A DNA stretch of 64,000 bases, from assembly GCA_036504855.1 (NCBI GenBank), contig DASXUL010000089.1, positions 19,346 through 83,345 on the forward strand, in the 5' to 3' direction. Below, in pieces: positions 33,901 through 43,200 of the stretch. The stretch comes from DASXUL01 sp036504855 (GTDB lineage: Bacteria > Armatimonadota > DTGP01 > JAKQQT01). The position numbers were made by a program, and so were the translations under genes. Numbering within the stretch: position 1 is the stretch's first letter; each line of letters begins with the position of its first letter. The notes beneath the pieces are model-generated. The model made no database searches and was not told the DNA's origin. It saw only the letters and a program-made list of their open reading frames with translations.

Positions 33901-35320
33901 CGATGGGCGCATAGTCGGGCGGCGCGCCAGGCGTGGATGTTCGGACGATGAGTCCGGCCTGGGTGACCGTTGTGCCGCTGACGCCCGTCAAGTCGTTCAG
34001 CACGAGCGCGTAGCCATGGTTGTCCGCGCCGGCGCGGGCCGCAATGGCCACGCCGCCCGCCCCCGACGGCCGGATCTTGGCGTAGATCGTCTGCTCCAGC
34101 AGATCGGGGCTTCCCGCTGCATAGGCGAACGGCTTGCCAGAGGCGGAACCGGGAGATACCTCCAGCACGGACTCGCTTCCGGGCGCGGGCTGGACCGTTG
34201 CGGCAACGGCAAGCGTATCTGGGTTGGACGGAACGGCCGTCCAGCCCTGAACGCCGGCATCAAACGTGAAAGCCTGGAGATTGGCGGAATCGGGTATATC
34301 GCGCGCGCCGGTTTCAGCCGGGTTGCTGTAGTAGACGTAGTAGTTGGCATCTGTGGAGACGCTAGGGGCGTTCGGGGTATAGAGGATCGGCGCGTGGTTG
34401 CTCAGGTCGAGCGGAACGCCGATGAGTTGAAGCAAATCATCTTTCACGTTGCCGTCGGCGATGCCGAGGCTGATGTCGTAGGATGGCTCGTCATTGGCGA
34501 CGATAGTGGCCACGCTTCCGTAGTTGAACCGGATGCGGCCATCCTGAAACAGGGTAACGGAGTAGTTCAGCCGAGCCGGTCGCGTTGAGTTATCGGTAAA
34601 GGCGTCAGACTTCCAGCGGATCGTCACCTGGCCGGCCGTGCCGGAATCCACGAACACGCCGGCGCCTGTAACGTATCCGCTGAGGTCTTGGTCGTAGCCC
34701 AGCGGCGCGATAAAGGTGTGACCCTGGAGAGCGTTCTTCAGATTCGCGGCGCCCTGCGGATCGCCATAGTGCGTGTCGGTGATGGTGGTGTCGAAGGAGA
34801 TCCATCCGTTCGTGGAGATCAGCGCCTTGGTGTAGGAGCCGCCCAGGAACGGGAATGAGAACGGAAGCGTGAGGGCTCCCACGGCGTCGTCGCCGGCCAG
34901 GCCAGTTGCGGCGCCGGTTTCCGCGAAAGTGGAGCTGTCTGTTCCCTTGATGAACGGAAGCGGCTTGCCAGGCGCGATGGCGTCCTTGGCGGAGAAGAGC
35001 ACCTTGGCGGAGCCGGCGCCCTGGTCCAGGAGGACCTGCTTCACATCCTTGACGCTGAGATCGGACCCGGGCTGGTAATAGATCTTAACGTCCTTCCGGC
35101 CGGCCTTGCTATCGAAGGGTCCGGCGGCGGGAACGAAGGAATAGGCCAATACATCGCCGGCCTTGATGTCGGCTCCGGCATTGTTGCTGATGGTGAGGGG
35201 GCGGCGGTAGCGGTAGTTGGCATCGGCCCACGGCGGGGTCAACGCTTGTGCGGCGATGGCGGCCGCGAAGCCGAAGGCGGCCGTTACCACGATCCGTCTC
35301 GGCGGCATCCAGTGTTTCAC
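30980..35320 (-). CDS. Secreted multidomain protein with two discoidin domains and a dockerin-like C-terminus
   Basis: 1446 residues from a GTG at 35320. GGAG lies 7 nt upstream and a signal peptide follows (about 1-25); the in-frame extension to 35440 lacks a ribosome site. Order of parts: DUF2341-like domain (about 30-150, NYRYRRPLTISN), a beta-rich domain (150-370), carboxypeptidase-regulatory-like beta-sandwiches (about 585-670 and 1148-1225), a CBM4/9-like domain (about 677-865, NGGFETP), and two F5/8-type C (discoidin) domains (about 970-1150 and 1236-1385). The last 50 residues are dockerin-like, with LDRDGDQKITILDA as a near-complete calcium loop. No catalytic residues are recognised, so a carbohydrate-binding surface protein is most likely. 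Confidence 0.85.
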   Translation of the reverse strand: MKHWMPPRRIVVTAAFGFAAAIAAQALTPPWADANYRYRRPLTISNNAGADIKAGDVLAYSFVPAAGPFDSKAGRKDVKIYYQPGSDLSVKDVKQVLLDQGAGSAKVLFSAKDAIAPGKPLPFIKGTDSSTFAETGAATGLAGDDAVGALTLPFSFPFLGGSYTKALISTNGWISFDTTITDTHYGDPQGAANLKNALQGHTFIAPLGYDQDLSGYVTGAGVFVDSGTAGQVTIRWKSDAFTDNSTRPARLNYSVTLFQDGRIRFNYGSVATIVANDEPSYDISLGIADGNVKDDLLQLIGVPLDLSNHAPILYTPNAPSVSTDANYYVYYSNPAETGARDIPDSANLQAFTFDAGVQGWTAVPSNPDTLAVAATVQPAPGSESVLEVSPGSASGKPFAYAAGSPDLLEQTIYAKIRPSGAGGVAIAARAGADNHGYALVLNDLTGVSGTTVTQAGLIVRTSTPGAPPDYAPIGTFYNYTQAGAAWNFAVLKVTGSGASTDIQGKAFSSGGLEPRGFQYEAAPADAALWFGAGKVGLTGSGGGGSPPSDPQADWIYVAANGFADSITATIGADATEEELPKPPGKAVLKGFAIDAATTGPIPRANITVTPTGGGTPLVLPPTNTTGAYQLYLDPGTYTIAASAVAYTTATYSVTLTADATTVQNLALVAPELVTNGGFETPDPAAPALKPLGWYRRDYLGSLTVDPNAELYAPGWRYISSNAHSGSRAVEIVGPYDASSSANLAWEPEGSTPGAVNTDNRGAGPTIPEVAGGTYRITAWVKKTQDSGSTLGGRAILRIRPDLASDDPSSLDFVNAGLQLALSGTFDWTKISYDYTVPAEADNHFLQIRLYGTLLPAGNHVYWDDVSVHRIQLPVFRGTLHTSPDSAGNVTPLGNYMVGVRESATNGLNLPITSTNTDALGNWSLSFEPQPGTSYVVQAYPDSGTVVDHVLASKNVPLQPATSLTEIVYDQPATVDIALGKPVVAFSSILDPTYAPENLVDGINPRWASDATTPAGTNPRGYDHPQFVVLDLGQTINYKFIDQIILLATDSRPDHYQLRVSDTPPPTNPDDFTYTQAAVYGSLLYDSGQSIGNRFHATPTFVAYTDIVGSPALQPVSGRYLEIYLDKYLGFGTHFDIYELKVESLPVTIQGKVVDKAGNPVAGAYVGVHPDGNSYALTDEGGVYRLQLPRAGSYRISAHKPGAGNTVIPVSAAYTIIPGAGTAGPTLVLGDSSPNLVTSASSDRPDLTTAANPPALAGDSNFTTHWESDLIGDASPAPVVNADNPVHITTDLGSVKTVNQAVVSWYTDVAANHNVDVSGQYSIDLSTDGANYTSVYQTANATGGYPADLPDGRRQVDAISFAAQSARFVRLTLTGHKGDYLGIWEVQAANVAVATPVPSVADVQRALQIAAGLTAVTPADLARLDRDGDQKITILDAVRIDRGLFNL

Positions 35321-35587
35321 TCGAGTCTCCTTATTGATGCAGGCGGGTCGACGTCGCGAGACGTTACGTCCGATGGGCCACCGCGAGTTGACCTGGCGGA
35401 CGAAACACTCGCCGGCGCGGCGACGAAATGGGCACGGCATCGCCGCGCGCGGCTCGGCCGTGCGTTGGGATAAGGAGGCTGCCCCGAAGGCAGTCTCCCG
35501 AATGACGGTCTTACAGCGCCTCCGAGCGAAGCCGGGGGCGACGGCGAATCAGCCAGGGCCAACGGGGGAGCCTGGATATGCGCGAAA

Positions 35588-35626
35588 CGGATCGAAGCGC
35601 CCCGCGCTCCGGCGCGCTTCGATCCG
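35588..35626 (-). terminator. Hairpin after prepilin 1
   Basis: A 13-bp perfect stem (CGGATCGAAGCGC, 35588-35600, with 35614-35626) and a 13-nt loop, about 20 nt past the stop at 35648. No T tract. Confidence 0.65.
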
Positions 35627-35647
35627 CCGGAGCGAGCGACCTAGCTG

Positions 35648-36490
35648 CTAGTTGAATGGAGTCGTGGCGCTTCCGGTACTGGTGATCACGGTTCTGGTGG
35701 TTTTCTCCCAGGCGTCGTTGTACTCTTTGGTGGTCAGGTTGGCCACATGCCCATCCGCGAACAAGATGCTGAAGCTGCCCAGATTGTAGTCCAGCAGGTC
35801 ATTCGAATTGCCGCTGCCGCCGCTGCGCGGGCTTCGCTTCAGGCGAGCGTGCCAATAATGGGCCGCATCCATCAGCACGTTGCACCCGGCGGGGTAGATA
35901 ACCTGACCAATGCGTTTGCCCGCCTGCGCCCCCCAGAGGCCGAGTTCGGTCCGGTAGACGTAACTCGTGCCGCCCCACTTCGCCGCGCCGCGGGAGTATT
36001 GCCACACGGGGCGGGTCAAATCGGAGCCGGTGAACGGGATGGCGTAGGAGGTGGCGGTAGCATATCCGATCCCGCCGATGCCGGTGTCACCCGGGCACCG
36101 CCAGGCGCCTTCCGAGTTCACGTACGACCGCATCACGTGGTCAATGTAACCGCCGTGGATGCCTCCGTCCACGGGGTCAGTCTGTTTGGCGAGCTTGGTG
36201 ACCCAGTAGTTGGAGTTCGGGAAAGCGCCCTTCCAGCCGCCGATTCCGCCGATCGCCGCATCGGTGAAGTCGATGCCGAACGGGAACCGCTCGTCGAAAT
36301 CCTGCTGATAGAGGGCAACCCCAGAGCCGATCTGTTTCAAGTTGCTCAGGCAGGTTGCTTGTTTACCCGACTCGCGCGCCTTCGCGAACACCGGGAACAG
36401 GATCCCAGCGAGGATGGCGATAATCGCGATCACTACGAGGAGTTCAATGAGCGTGAACCCTCGCGACAACTTCCTATACGCGTTCCGCAT
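35648..36490 (-). CDS. Type IV prepilin-like protein of the DUF1559 type (copy 1)
   Basis: 280 residues from the ATG at 36490, with GAGGG 6 nt upstream; the in-frame extension to 36763 is unlikely because the prepilin leader would become internal. The N-terminus is a class III signal: short basic leader, Gly, then FTLIELLVVIAIIAILAGILFPVFAKARE. A prepilin peptidase would cut before Phe. CLSNLKQIGSGVALYQQDFDE follows, typical of this family. The C-terminal H-X9-DG motif is altered: NLGSFSILFADGH has Asn at the His position. Such pseudopilins are abundant in Armatimonadota, Planctomycetota and Verrucomicrobiota. They are thought to belong to secretion or surface structures. A structured RNA element precedes the gene. 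Confidence 0.9.
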   Translation of the reverse strand: MRNAYRKLSRGFTLIELLVVIAIIAILAGILFPVFAKARESGKQATCLSNLKQIGSGVALYQQDFDERFPFGIDFTDAAIGGIGGWKGAFPNSNYWVTKLAKQTDPVDGGIHGGYIDHVMRSYVNSEGAWRCPGDTGIGGIGYATATSYAIPFTGSDLTRPVWQYSRGAAKWGGTSYVYRTELGLWGAQAGKRIGQVIYPAGCNVLMDAAHYWHARLKRSPRSGGSGNSNDLLDYNLGSFSILFADGHVANLTTKEYNDAWEKTTRTVITSTGSATTPFN

Positions 36491-36576
36491 AACAGGCCCT
36501 CTTGGCGAATCTGCCGGCGCCCCGGAGAGCAATAGAGCCCCGGTTGCGGCCGAGCAAGAGAAGAGATCTGCTGCAT

Positions 36577-36669
36577 CGCTGAAGCCATCGGACCGTGGTG
36601 AACTGTGGGTTCGCTCAGGTCCGCCGTCCATTCCGTCGGAGGACCCCTGGACATCGGATGGCTTCAGCG
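36577..36669 (-). promoter_or_regulatory. Structured 5' leader upstream of prepilin 1
   Basis: A perfect 13-bp closing helix (CGCTGAAGCCATC at 36577-36589 against 36657-36669) encloses a 67-nt interior. On the minus strand the interior holds a second stem, GGTCC-CCG with CGG-GGACC. It ends 87 nt before the prepilin ATG. It does not match the GEMM c-di-GMP aptamer blocks I know. Its role is inferred from position. Confidence 0.4.
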
Positions 36670-37239
36670 CCGGTACACCTGCAGTGCTTCCAGTTTCTCT
36701 GGGCCATGTTTGGCGTCCTCCTGTCTTGCCGCCAGTCACCAGGGACGACCGGTCGGCATTCAAACTACACCGCCATGCGAGGATGACGGCTCCACGGTGA
36801 AAACACAGGGTTGAGCCGGAGGGGGGACATCGAGGACGCGCGGAGGGAACAGGTCAGCGGAAGCGAGGAGACAGCGATGACGTGATCACGGCGAAACGAG
36901 CTCCCACTTCGTTGCACAGAGCGAGTTCTTCGCGGTCTTTCAGGTCGACGCCGGCGCATCGGATGGCATGAGGGGTTCTCGTGACATCCCATCATTCGAG
37001 CGGAACTGGGAAGCCCAGCGCCGCATCTCCACAATTCGCGATGGGATCGGGCCGCACCGCCGCCGCTCGCGAGGGCGGGCGACAGCAAAGGCGCCTAACA
37101 ACAGCTAGCGCTCCGTCGCGATCCTGAATCGCGGGCATTATCAATGCCAATTGCCCGCGCGGTGGCGGCCAAATCGCCGCGACAGCGCGAAATCTCGCCG
37201 CCGCGTCGATTGGCTTCCATGCTGTGGGCCTACCCAATT

Positions 37240-37450
37240 TTGCAGCGGGCTACACGCGCCGGCCGCGTTTCTCGGGGATGATGGGTTGGTAAGCGCGGAG
37301 GCCCCTCTATCCGGGCGATGGAGCCAGGGAGGCGGACCTTCATGAGGGCTCAGTCGGCCGGGGCCAAGGTCTAGCCTCAGCGGCCAGCTAACCGCCCAGG
37401 AAGTCCAGAGGAGTTCAACCAACGTGAACCCGCCTGACAACGCTCCGGAC
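37240..37450 (-). pseudogene. Possible remnant of a prepilin gene
   Basis: On the minus strand near 37405-37435 the translation reads GGFTLVELL, the start of a type IV prepilin after its leader. The hydrophobic VVIAIIAIL stretch that should follow is missing and replaced by a Trp-rich sequence. Further on, ACSPLQNWVG near 37235-37265 loosely recalls the CLSNLKQIG block. No start codon with a ribosome site precedes it. This may be a decayed copy of the neighbouring prepilins, or chance. Confidence 0.3.
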
Positions 37451-37705
37451 TCGTACCGCGGTTCGGAAGGACCTCTTAGCGACGACCCCCCGCGGGTTCC
37501 GGGATCTACCGAGCGGGCAGGGCAACGCCCGTGGAATGGAGGTTCTTCATTGGGCCGTCGTACGATCGGCCTAACCCGGCCAGAGCCGTGTCTTTCCGCC
37601 GGCGGCGAAGTACGGGGCGCCCACGGCTCACGAGGGCAACAACCAGGGGAGGGATGCGTGCAGATCCAACCGGCTCCAAACGCCGAAACGGGGAAACGCC
37701 TACCG

Positions 37706-37734
37706 AGGACCCTGCGCGCTGGGATCAGGGTCCT
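37706..37734 (-). terminator. Candidate hairpin downstream of the GntR/LacI gene
   Basis: AGGACCCT (37706-37713) pairs with AGGGTCCT (37727-37734), about 95 nt past the stop of the minus-strand regulator. 8 bp, no T tract. Confidence 0.3.
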
Positions 37735-37829
37735 TCCGCGGCGCGAAGGCTGTGGATCACCCCATATCGGACGACCCACCGCAGCGGCGCCCCCGCATGG
37801 ACGACGCGCCGCGTTCGATTGGAGCGGTC

Positions 37830-38948
37830 CTATGGCGCTAGGCGCGCGACGCTCTTCGGGGCTGGACCCGCCGATTCGCGAACCACCAGGCTGGTCGGGA
37901 GGCGTTCAACCCCGCCGGCCGGTTCACCGCGCACGATGCCTTCCAGGCGCTTGACGGCGCGAAACCCCATCTCCTCCAACGGCTGGGCCACCGTTGTGAG
38001 GGCCGGGCTGAGGAAGGCGGCGCTGACCTTGTCATCGAATCCTACCACACTGACGTCGTTCGGCACGCTCAGGCCAGCATTACCCAATGCCTCAATGGTG
38101 ATAACGGCCAGCAGATATCCCGCCGCCACGAAGGCCGTTGGACCGTCCGGAGCGCGGGCGATGGCGACGATTTGCTCTCTTTCATCATCGCTCACGTGCG
38201 CCTCCCCGGGGCAGGGCACGTTCCATCGCCTGGAGAACGGGAGGCCGCGAGCGTTGAGCGCGGCCTCGAAGCCTACGCGACGGTCACGCGCGTTGCTCCG
38301 ATATTCAGGCGCGCCAATGAGCCCGATGCGCGTGTGCCCGAGCGAAGCCAGATGGCCGACGGCCAGATCAGAGCCGAGGATGTTGTCGGAATCCACGGCC
38401 GGGATGTCCTCATCCAGCCAAGATGAGCCCACGGAGAGGAAGGGGGTGCCCTCGTCACGCAGATGGCGGAGCGTGGGGATCGCGTCATCCGGCGACGACA
38501 CGATGAGGAAACCGTTTGCGCGGCCCGCCAGGCGCGCGCTAACCCCGGCCGGGTATTCCAACGCCTCCTGGATCAGCACCAGGTCCCACCCGGTCTCCAG
38601 GGCGGCCGTATGGGCGCCGCGCAGGATGCCGCCCGCGTACGTATCCGCCTTAATCTCGCCGGCGTTGACGAGGGAAACGAGGCCCAACGCGCCAAGGTGA
38701 GGTGCACGCGCATCCAGACGAACGACAAAGGTGCCGCGCCCCACTTCGCGGGTCAGCAGTCGGTCGCGCACCATCTCCTGGATGGCGCGGTTCATCGTCA
38801 TGTGGCTAACCCGAAACTCCTCAGACAACTCACGTTCGGACGGAAGTTGGTCGCCCGGGCCAAGCCCTTCGCGGCGGATCAACTCCTCCAAGTAGCGCCG
38901 CGCCTGTACATACCGGGGAAGCAGGCTTTGCTTATTCACTGAGGCCAT
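37830..38948 (-). CDS. GntR-type DNA-binding, LacI-type sugar-sensing transcription regulator
   Basis: 372 residues from the ATG at 38948; GGGAGGAG ends 10 nt upstream. The in-frame extension to 39164 would add a basic, low-complexity stretch. Residues about 8-76 are a GntR winged helix (PGDQLPSERELSEEFRVSHMTMNRAIQEM, then GRGTFV). Residues about 88-370 are a periplasmic-binding-protein-like sugar sensor of the LacI/GalR type (GLVSLVN, VDSDNILGSDLAVGHL, LGHTRIGLIG, VSVVGFDD, TTVAQP). The combination is that of the arabinose repressor AraR of Bacillus. It is probably a repressor released by a sugar made by the surrounding glycosidases. A candidate operator lies in the promoter at 44165-44194. 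Confidence 0.9.
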   Translation of the reverse strand: MASVNKQSLLPRYVQARRYLEELIRREGLGPGDQLPSERELSEEFRVSHMTMNRAIQEMVRDRLLTREVGRGTFVVRLDARAPHLGALGLVSLVNAGEIKADTYAGGILRGAHTAALETGWDLVLIQEALEYPAGVSARLAGRANGFLIVSSPDDAIPTLRHLRDEGTPFLSVGSSWLDEDIPAVDSDNILGSDLAVGHLASLGHTRIGLIGAPEYRSNARDRRVGFEAALNARGLPFSRRWNVPCPGEAHVSDDEREQIVAIARAPDGPTAFVAAGYLLAVITIEALGNAGLSVPNDVSVVGFDDKVSAAFLSPALTTVAQPLEEMGFRAVKRLEGIVRGEPAGGVERLPTSLVVRESAGPAPKSVARLAP

Positions 38949-39283
38949 AGCGTCCGTACTCCTCCCTAAAGCTGGCGGCGCACTGTTGCGCGGCGAAGTA
39001 GCCCGCATGGTCCAGGCGTTGGCCGGGACTCGTAATTCAATGATATACTGCTGGACTTCGCGGGATCGAGCAGGCGCGGGGCTCGAGCGCCGTGCGCCCA
39101 TTTTGTGCGGACGTTTCGCCCGTTTGTTGCGCCGTCGGCGCGCCGGCTCAATGCGGCGATTCACGCGCCATCGATGCGCGAACTATAGCGGCGCGAGCCC
39201 AAGCATCGCCTACCTTAAGCCTGCCCCCGCGGCCCAACTCCGTGGAAGCGCAAGAGGTCCACACCATAGTCGCCGAAAACCGG
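38949..39283. other. Intergenic region upstream of the GntR/LacI gene
   Basis: 335 bases between prepilin 2 and the regulator. A minus-strand TATATC lies at about 39043-39048 in a short AT-rich patch and could be a -10 box; no good -35 is seen. No gene or clear terminator of prepilin 2 was recognised. Confidence 0.4.
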
Positions 39284-40117
39284 TTATGGCGCGCTCGTTG
39301 GGTTATCCCAAATACAGCCGGGTTTGCCCCATGCGTTTTCCGCATGGTGGTCAGGATCGAATTTCTCTCCCAAAACGCCGGCGGCGTGTCCGTCGAAGAA
39401 AACGCAATCCACGCGGCCGAGGTGGCGCGGAAACGGCCGCACAATGGCGGGCGGGTCCGCCACGGAAGACGGCGAATACCAGCCGGACGAAACCGATTCG
39501 CCAGTGTCCGACGCGCAGGGCAGGTAGAAGAAGTAGATCGAGAGCCGAGGCGCTATTCTCAGGTCTTCCTTCCATTGACTCACTTCGGACGAGGACGACT
39601 TCTCCTCAATGGCCGCCGTGTCCGCGCACCAGACGGTTGCGGACGGTTCCCTGACGATCGACTCCTTGCGCGAGTAAGTCTTGTTCCCCAACCATGAGGA
39701 ACCGGTTCCGCGGCAAATGTAGTAATTGCAGCCGTACGTGGTCGTATACGGATAGTAAACCCGGGAATCGGTCAACTTGTCGCGCTGGAGGTGGTCGGAG
39801 GGGCAGGTAAAAATGGTGACGTCTTTGGAATACGCAGACAGCAACTTGGTGAACGAGGCGACATAACCTCCGTGGGCGGCATCCTCTGAGATGCGCCACG
39901 GCACGAGAGAGCCGTCGTAGTCATCAGCGTACATGCGGTCGGCGACGCCCATCTGCTTCAGGTTGGACAGGCAGCTAGCGGCGCGCCCTCGTTCGCGCGC
40001 CTTGGCAAACACCGGGAACAAGATGGCCGCCAGGATCGCAATGATCGCGATCACCACCAGCAGCTCGATCAGCGTGAACGCGCTTCGGCGCGCGGTGGGG
40101 ACCTTCATGACTCTCAT
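39284..40117 (-). CDS. Type IV prepilin-like protein of the DUF1559 type (copy 2)
   Basis: 277 residues with ATG at 40117 and AAGGA 8 nt upstream. The basic leader ends in Ala rather than Gly before FTLIELLVVIAIIAILAAILFPVFAKARE; both residues are accepted by prepilin peptidases in some systems. The SCLSNLKQMG block follows. The H-X9-DG motif is complete near residue 245 (HLGRVDCVFFDG). The N-terminal 40 residues are almost identical to copy 1, while the globular parts differ. It lies 94 nt before the TolB/CBM9 protein in gene order, separated by a hairpin, so they are probably separate transcripts. Confidence 0.9.
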   Translation of the reverse strand: MRVMKVPTARRSAFTLIELLVVIAIIAILAAILFPVFAKARERGRAASCLSNLKQMGVADRMYADDYDGSLVPWRISEDAAHGGYVASFTKLLSAYSKDVTIFTCPSDHLQRDKLTDSRVYYPYTTTYGCNYYICRGTGSSWLGNKTYSRKESIVREPSATVWCADTAAIEEKSSSSEVSQWKEDLRIAPRLSIYFFYLPCASDTGESVSSGWYSPSSVADPPAIVRPFPRHLGRVDCVFFDGHAAGVLGEKFDPDHHAENAWGKPGCIWDNPTSAP

Positions 40118-40153
40118 GCCTGCGTTCCTTGAGATCTCGCGGCGCCGGGAGGC

Positions 40154-40185
40154 GGGTTGGGCTCTCCGGCCGGAAAGCCCAACCC
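40154..40185 (-). terminator. Hairpin after the TolB/CBM9/dockerin gene
   Basis: GGGTTGGGCT (40154-40163) pairs with AGCCCAACCC (40176-40185), and the palindrome TCCGGCCGGA fills the interior, giving about 14-15 pairs in all. It starts 25 nt past the stop at 40211. Confidence 0.65.
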
Positions 40186-40210
40186 CTCTCGTCGCTAGGC
40201 GGTTAGGCGC

Positions 40211-43200
40211 CTAGAAGCTGTCCTTGCCGTTGATCTTGCGCACGATCTTCACGGTGTCGGACAGGTCGGCCTTGGCGTCATTGTTGACGTCGGCCTGGTT
40301 GATGCGAGCGCCGACGGCCTCAAGACCAGCGGCGATGCGGAGCGAGGCAATGGCGTCGAAGGAGTTGACGACGCCGTCGCCGTTCAGGTCGCCCTTAGCA
40401 GGCGCCGTAACGGTGTTCACGAAGCGGAGCAGGCCGTTGTAGATGCCGTTTCCGCTCGCTCGGTTGTCAGTGCAGGTGTATTCCATCGCCGTCGATGGCT
40501 GAGTGCGTCCGCGGCCGAGGCTGCAGGCCCACTCGTCGCCGACAGTGGGGGTGTTCACCGTCATGCCGCTGCTGTAGCTCAGGTCGGACCAGGGGATCTT
40601 GACCTCCTGAACCCACTGGCTGGCGCCGATGGATACCGCCGACCGCAGGTTGGTGAGGAACGCGTTGGCGTCCCAAAGCGAGTTGCCGGCCTTGCGGTTG
40701 GCAACGGACAGCCAGTGCTGATCCCAGTTTGAGGCGTTCGAAGTGATGCCAGAGGTGCAAGAGACGGTGTCCAGCAGGATCTGCCACCACTCGTGGGCGA
40801 GGCCGGCGGCGGCGCCGTTGGTTGGGTCGAGGCGGATCTCAGTAAGGTCGTGGCCGATCCAGAACGGATCGCTGCCCCAGAGCACAAAGCCGCTGGTGAC
40901 TATGCCGGACGGATTCGGTTCGGCGCAGGCAAAGGCGAGGTAGAGGTTATCGTTATCCCACATCACGTATCCGGTCGTCGGGTTCTGCGGAGTGGCGTAG
41001 AGGCTTGAGTACGCGAATGGGATGACCTGTGAGGCGGCCCACTCGCCCGTGGAGAGGGTTCCGTCGATGGTGGGCGGCGTGGATGTCTTGCCGGCCTGGA
41101 TGACGATGTTCGGCTGGATCAGCTTCAGGTCGTTGTTTACAGACCATCCGGCGGCGCCGAACTTCTTGTCGATGCGGTTGGAAACGTAGCCGTTCATGTG
41201 CGCGATTACGTGACCGGTGGTGGTCGAAGCTACGTCGTCCAATCCGGATCCGAAGGTGTAGTAGCCAGTGGCGTCTGTTGTGGTCGTCGAGTACTGCACT
41301 TCGTTGTCGCTGTCGTCCGTCTTCACGAAGCGGACATCGGCGCCAACGCACGGCTTACCGTCGGGGTAATAGACGTGGCCGTCAATCGTGAACGGGCCAG
41401 GGTTGGTAACGGTGAACGGCTCGAACCGGCAGCCGCCGTAGTTGTGAATCGTCGTGGTGACGTCCGGCTTGTGAGGCACGGAGATGGTCATTGTCTGTTC
41501 GCCGGTTGGCACGTTGGGGATGATGACGTTGCCGAGGCCGGATGTAACAAGCGAAATGCCGCCCACCTTCACCGTGACGCCGGACATGCCTTTGCCGGTT
41601 TCGTCAACGATGCGTCCGAACACCATTCCGGTGCTGCCGTAGCTCTTGACCTGGTAGGTCATGTCGTCGGCGTAACAGGTGGACGAATTCTGGGTCGCGG
41701 TGGAGTCGCCGTTCCAGTAAACGACGAGCTTGGTTGCGGTGCAGAACTCAAAGTCGAAGATCGGTCCGGTATTGGCCTGCCAGATCCAGTCGGTGTCGCC
41801 GCCGGCGGGGTTGGTGAGGCCGGGCGTGGTATCCCACGTGCCGCCGATTCCACCGGGGTTGTACCAGTAGCCGGAGTAGCCGGAAGTGAGAGGACCAGTG
41901 ATGAACACGAGCGGCCATGTGGTCTTCATGTCCGTGAACTTGGCGAACATGCCTTCAACAATGGGCACGCCGGGCTGGATGGGCGGTGAGAAGACGAAGT
42001 CTTTGTTGCTGCTGGACAGGACGTCGGAAGTGACTCTCATCGAGGCCGTGGACGCGAGCTCCTTCATGGAGAGGCTCTTGCCGCCGTCCGTGGAGTAGGT
42101 TGTGCTCGTACCAACGGTACAGGTGCCCTGCGGGGTCCACCCGATCGGGACGCCGTTGGCGTCGACGTTTTCGAACGATCCGTTGTAAACGAGGTTGCTG
42201 GCGGCCTGCGAAACCTCGGTGAATGCGCTCTCAGCGGTGGTGGAACCGTTAGAAGTGACGGCTGTCATCTTGTAGAACGCGGTTGCGATGTTGCCGGGAG
42301 CGGTATCGGTGTACTGCAGCGGGTTAACCGGCGGAATGGGGGTGGAGTTGATCTTCGTCCACGGTCCAATCATGGATGTCCCGCGGTAGACGTTGTATCC
42401 GACGAGGGCGTATCCGCTTGCCGGCGCCGCTGCCGCTGCCCATCGCACCCCAACGTTGGGGTACTTGACGGTAGCGACGACTTTGACGGGGGCGGGGGCC
42501 GCGGCGGGGGAAGTGACGGCATCGCAGGTGACGGAGCCGCCGGAGAACACGGTAGCGCCGCTCATCACGGTAGCCACGTCGGAGCCCGTGAACTGCAGTG
42601 AATAGCCGCCAGGAGGCAGCGACAGAGTGTACTGCCCGTTGGCATCGGTAACAGTTGTGCCGGCCAGTGTGCTGCCGTCATAGGCACTCACCGTAACGCC
42701 GGATGCAGGCTGACCCAACGCGCCGATGAGCGTTCCGGAGACCGTTCCAGGATCGGTGGTCGCGGACAGGGAGTAGGTGTAGACGTCTTCGTTTCCAGCG
42801 CCGTTGGCCGCGTTCTTGGCGACGACCACGAGGGTGTTGGCGCCGATGCTGACGTCGGTTTCGGTGGAGGGGCCGCCGGTCACCTGGTGAAGGCCAGAGC
42901 CGTCGGCGTTGATGGAGAAGACGTGAGAGACGCCGTTGCTGGCGGGCATCACGAAGAAGATGCGGCCGCCCGCCGTCTGCTGGCAGGGCGAGGAGATCAG
43001 CTTGCCGAAGTTGGTGATCTGCGTGAGGTTGTTGCCCACGCCGCCGCCGGGTGCGTTCGAGTCGCTCAGGTCAACGCGGTAGATCTCGGACACGCTGCCG
43101 CTGATGGACTTCACGAGCAGGAGCTTGCCGTCCGGGGTGGCGGACAACTGCGCGGCCTTGCCGTCCGACCAGTTGGTGATCTGCACGGGAGCGTTGCCGC

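Larger units (their letters stand above)
36491..37829. other. 1.3-kb region without a well supported gene
   Basis: Between prepilin 1 and the GntR/LacI gene. Open frames here lack ribosome sites and family patterns. The region contains a structured leader (36577-36669), a possible prepilin remnant (about 37240-37450) and a candidate terminator (37706-37734). The rest looks like decayed or non-coding sequence. Confidence 0.5.

Noticed and set aside
37424..37954. Plus-strand frame of 176 codons
   Set aside because: Arg/Pro-rich content, no ribosome site and overlap with the end of the GntR/LacI gene; it looks like the complement of non-coding and coding DNA.
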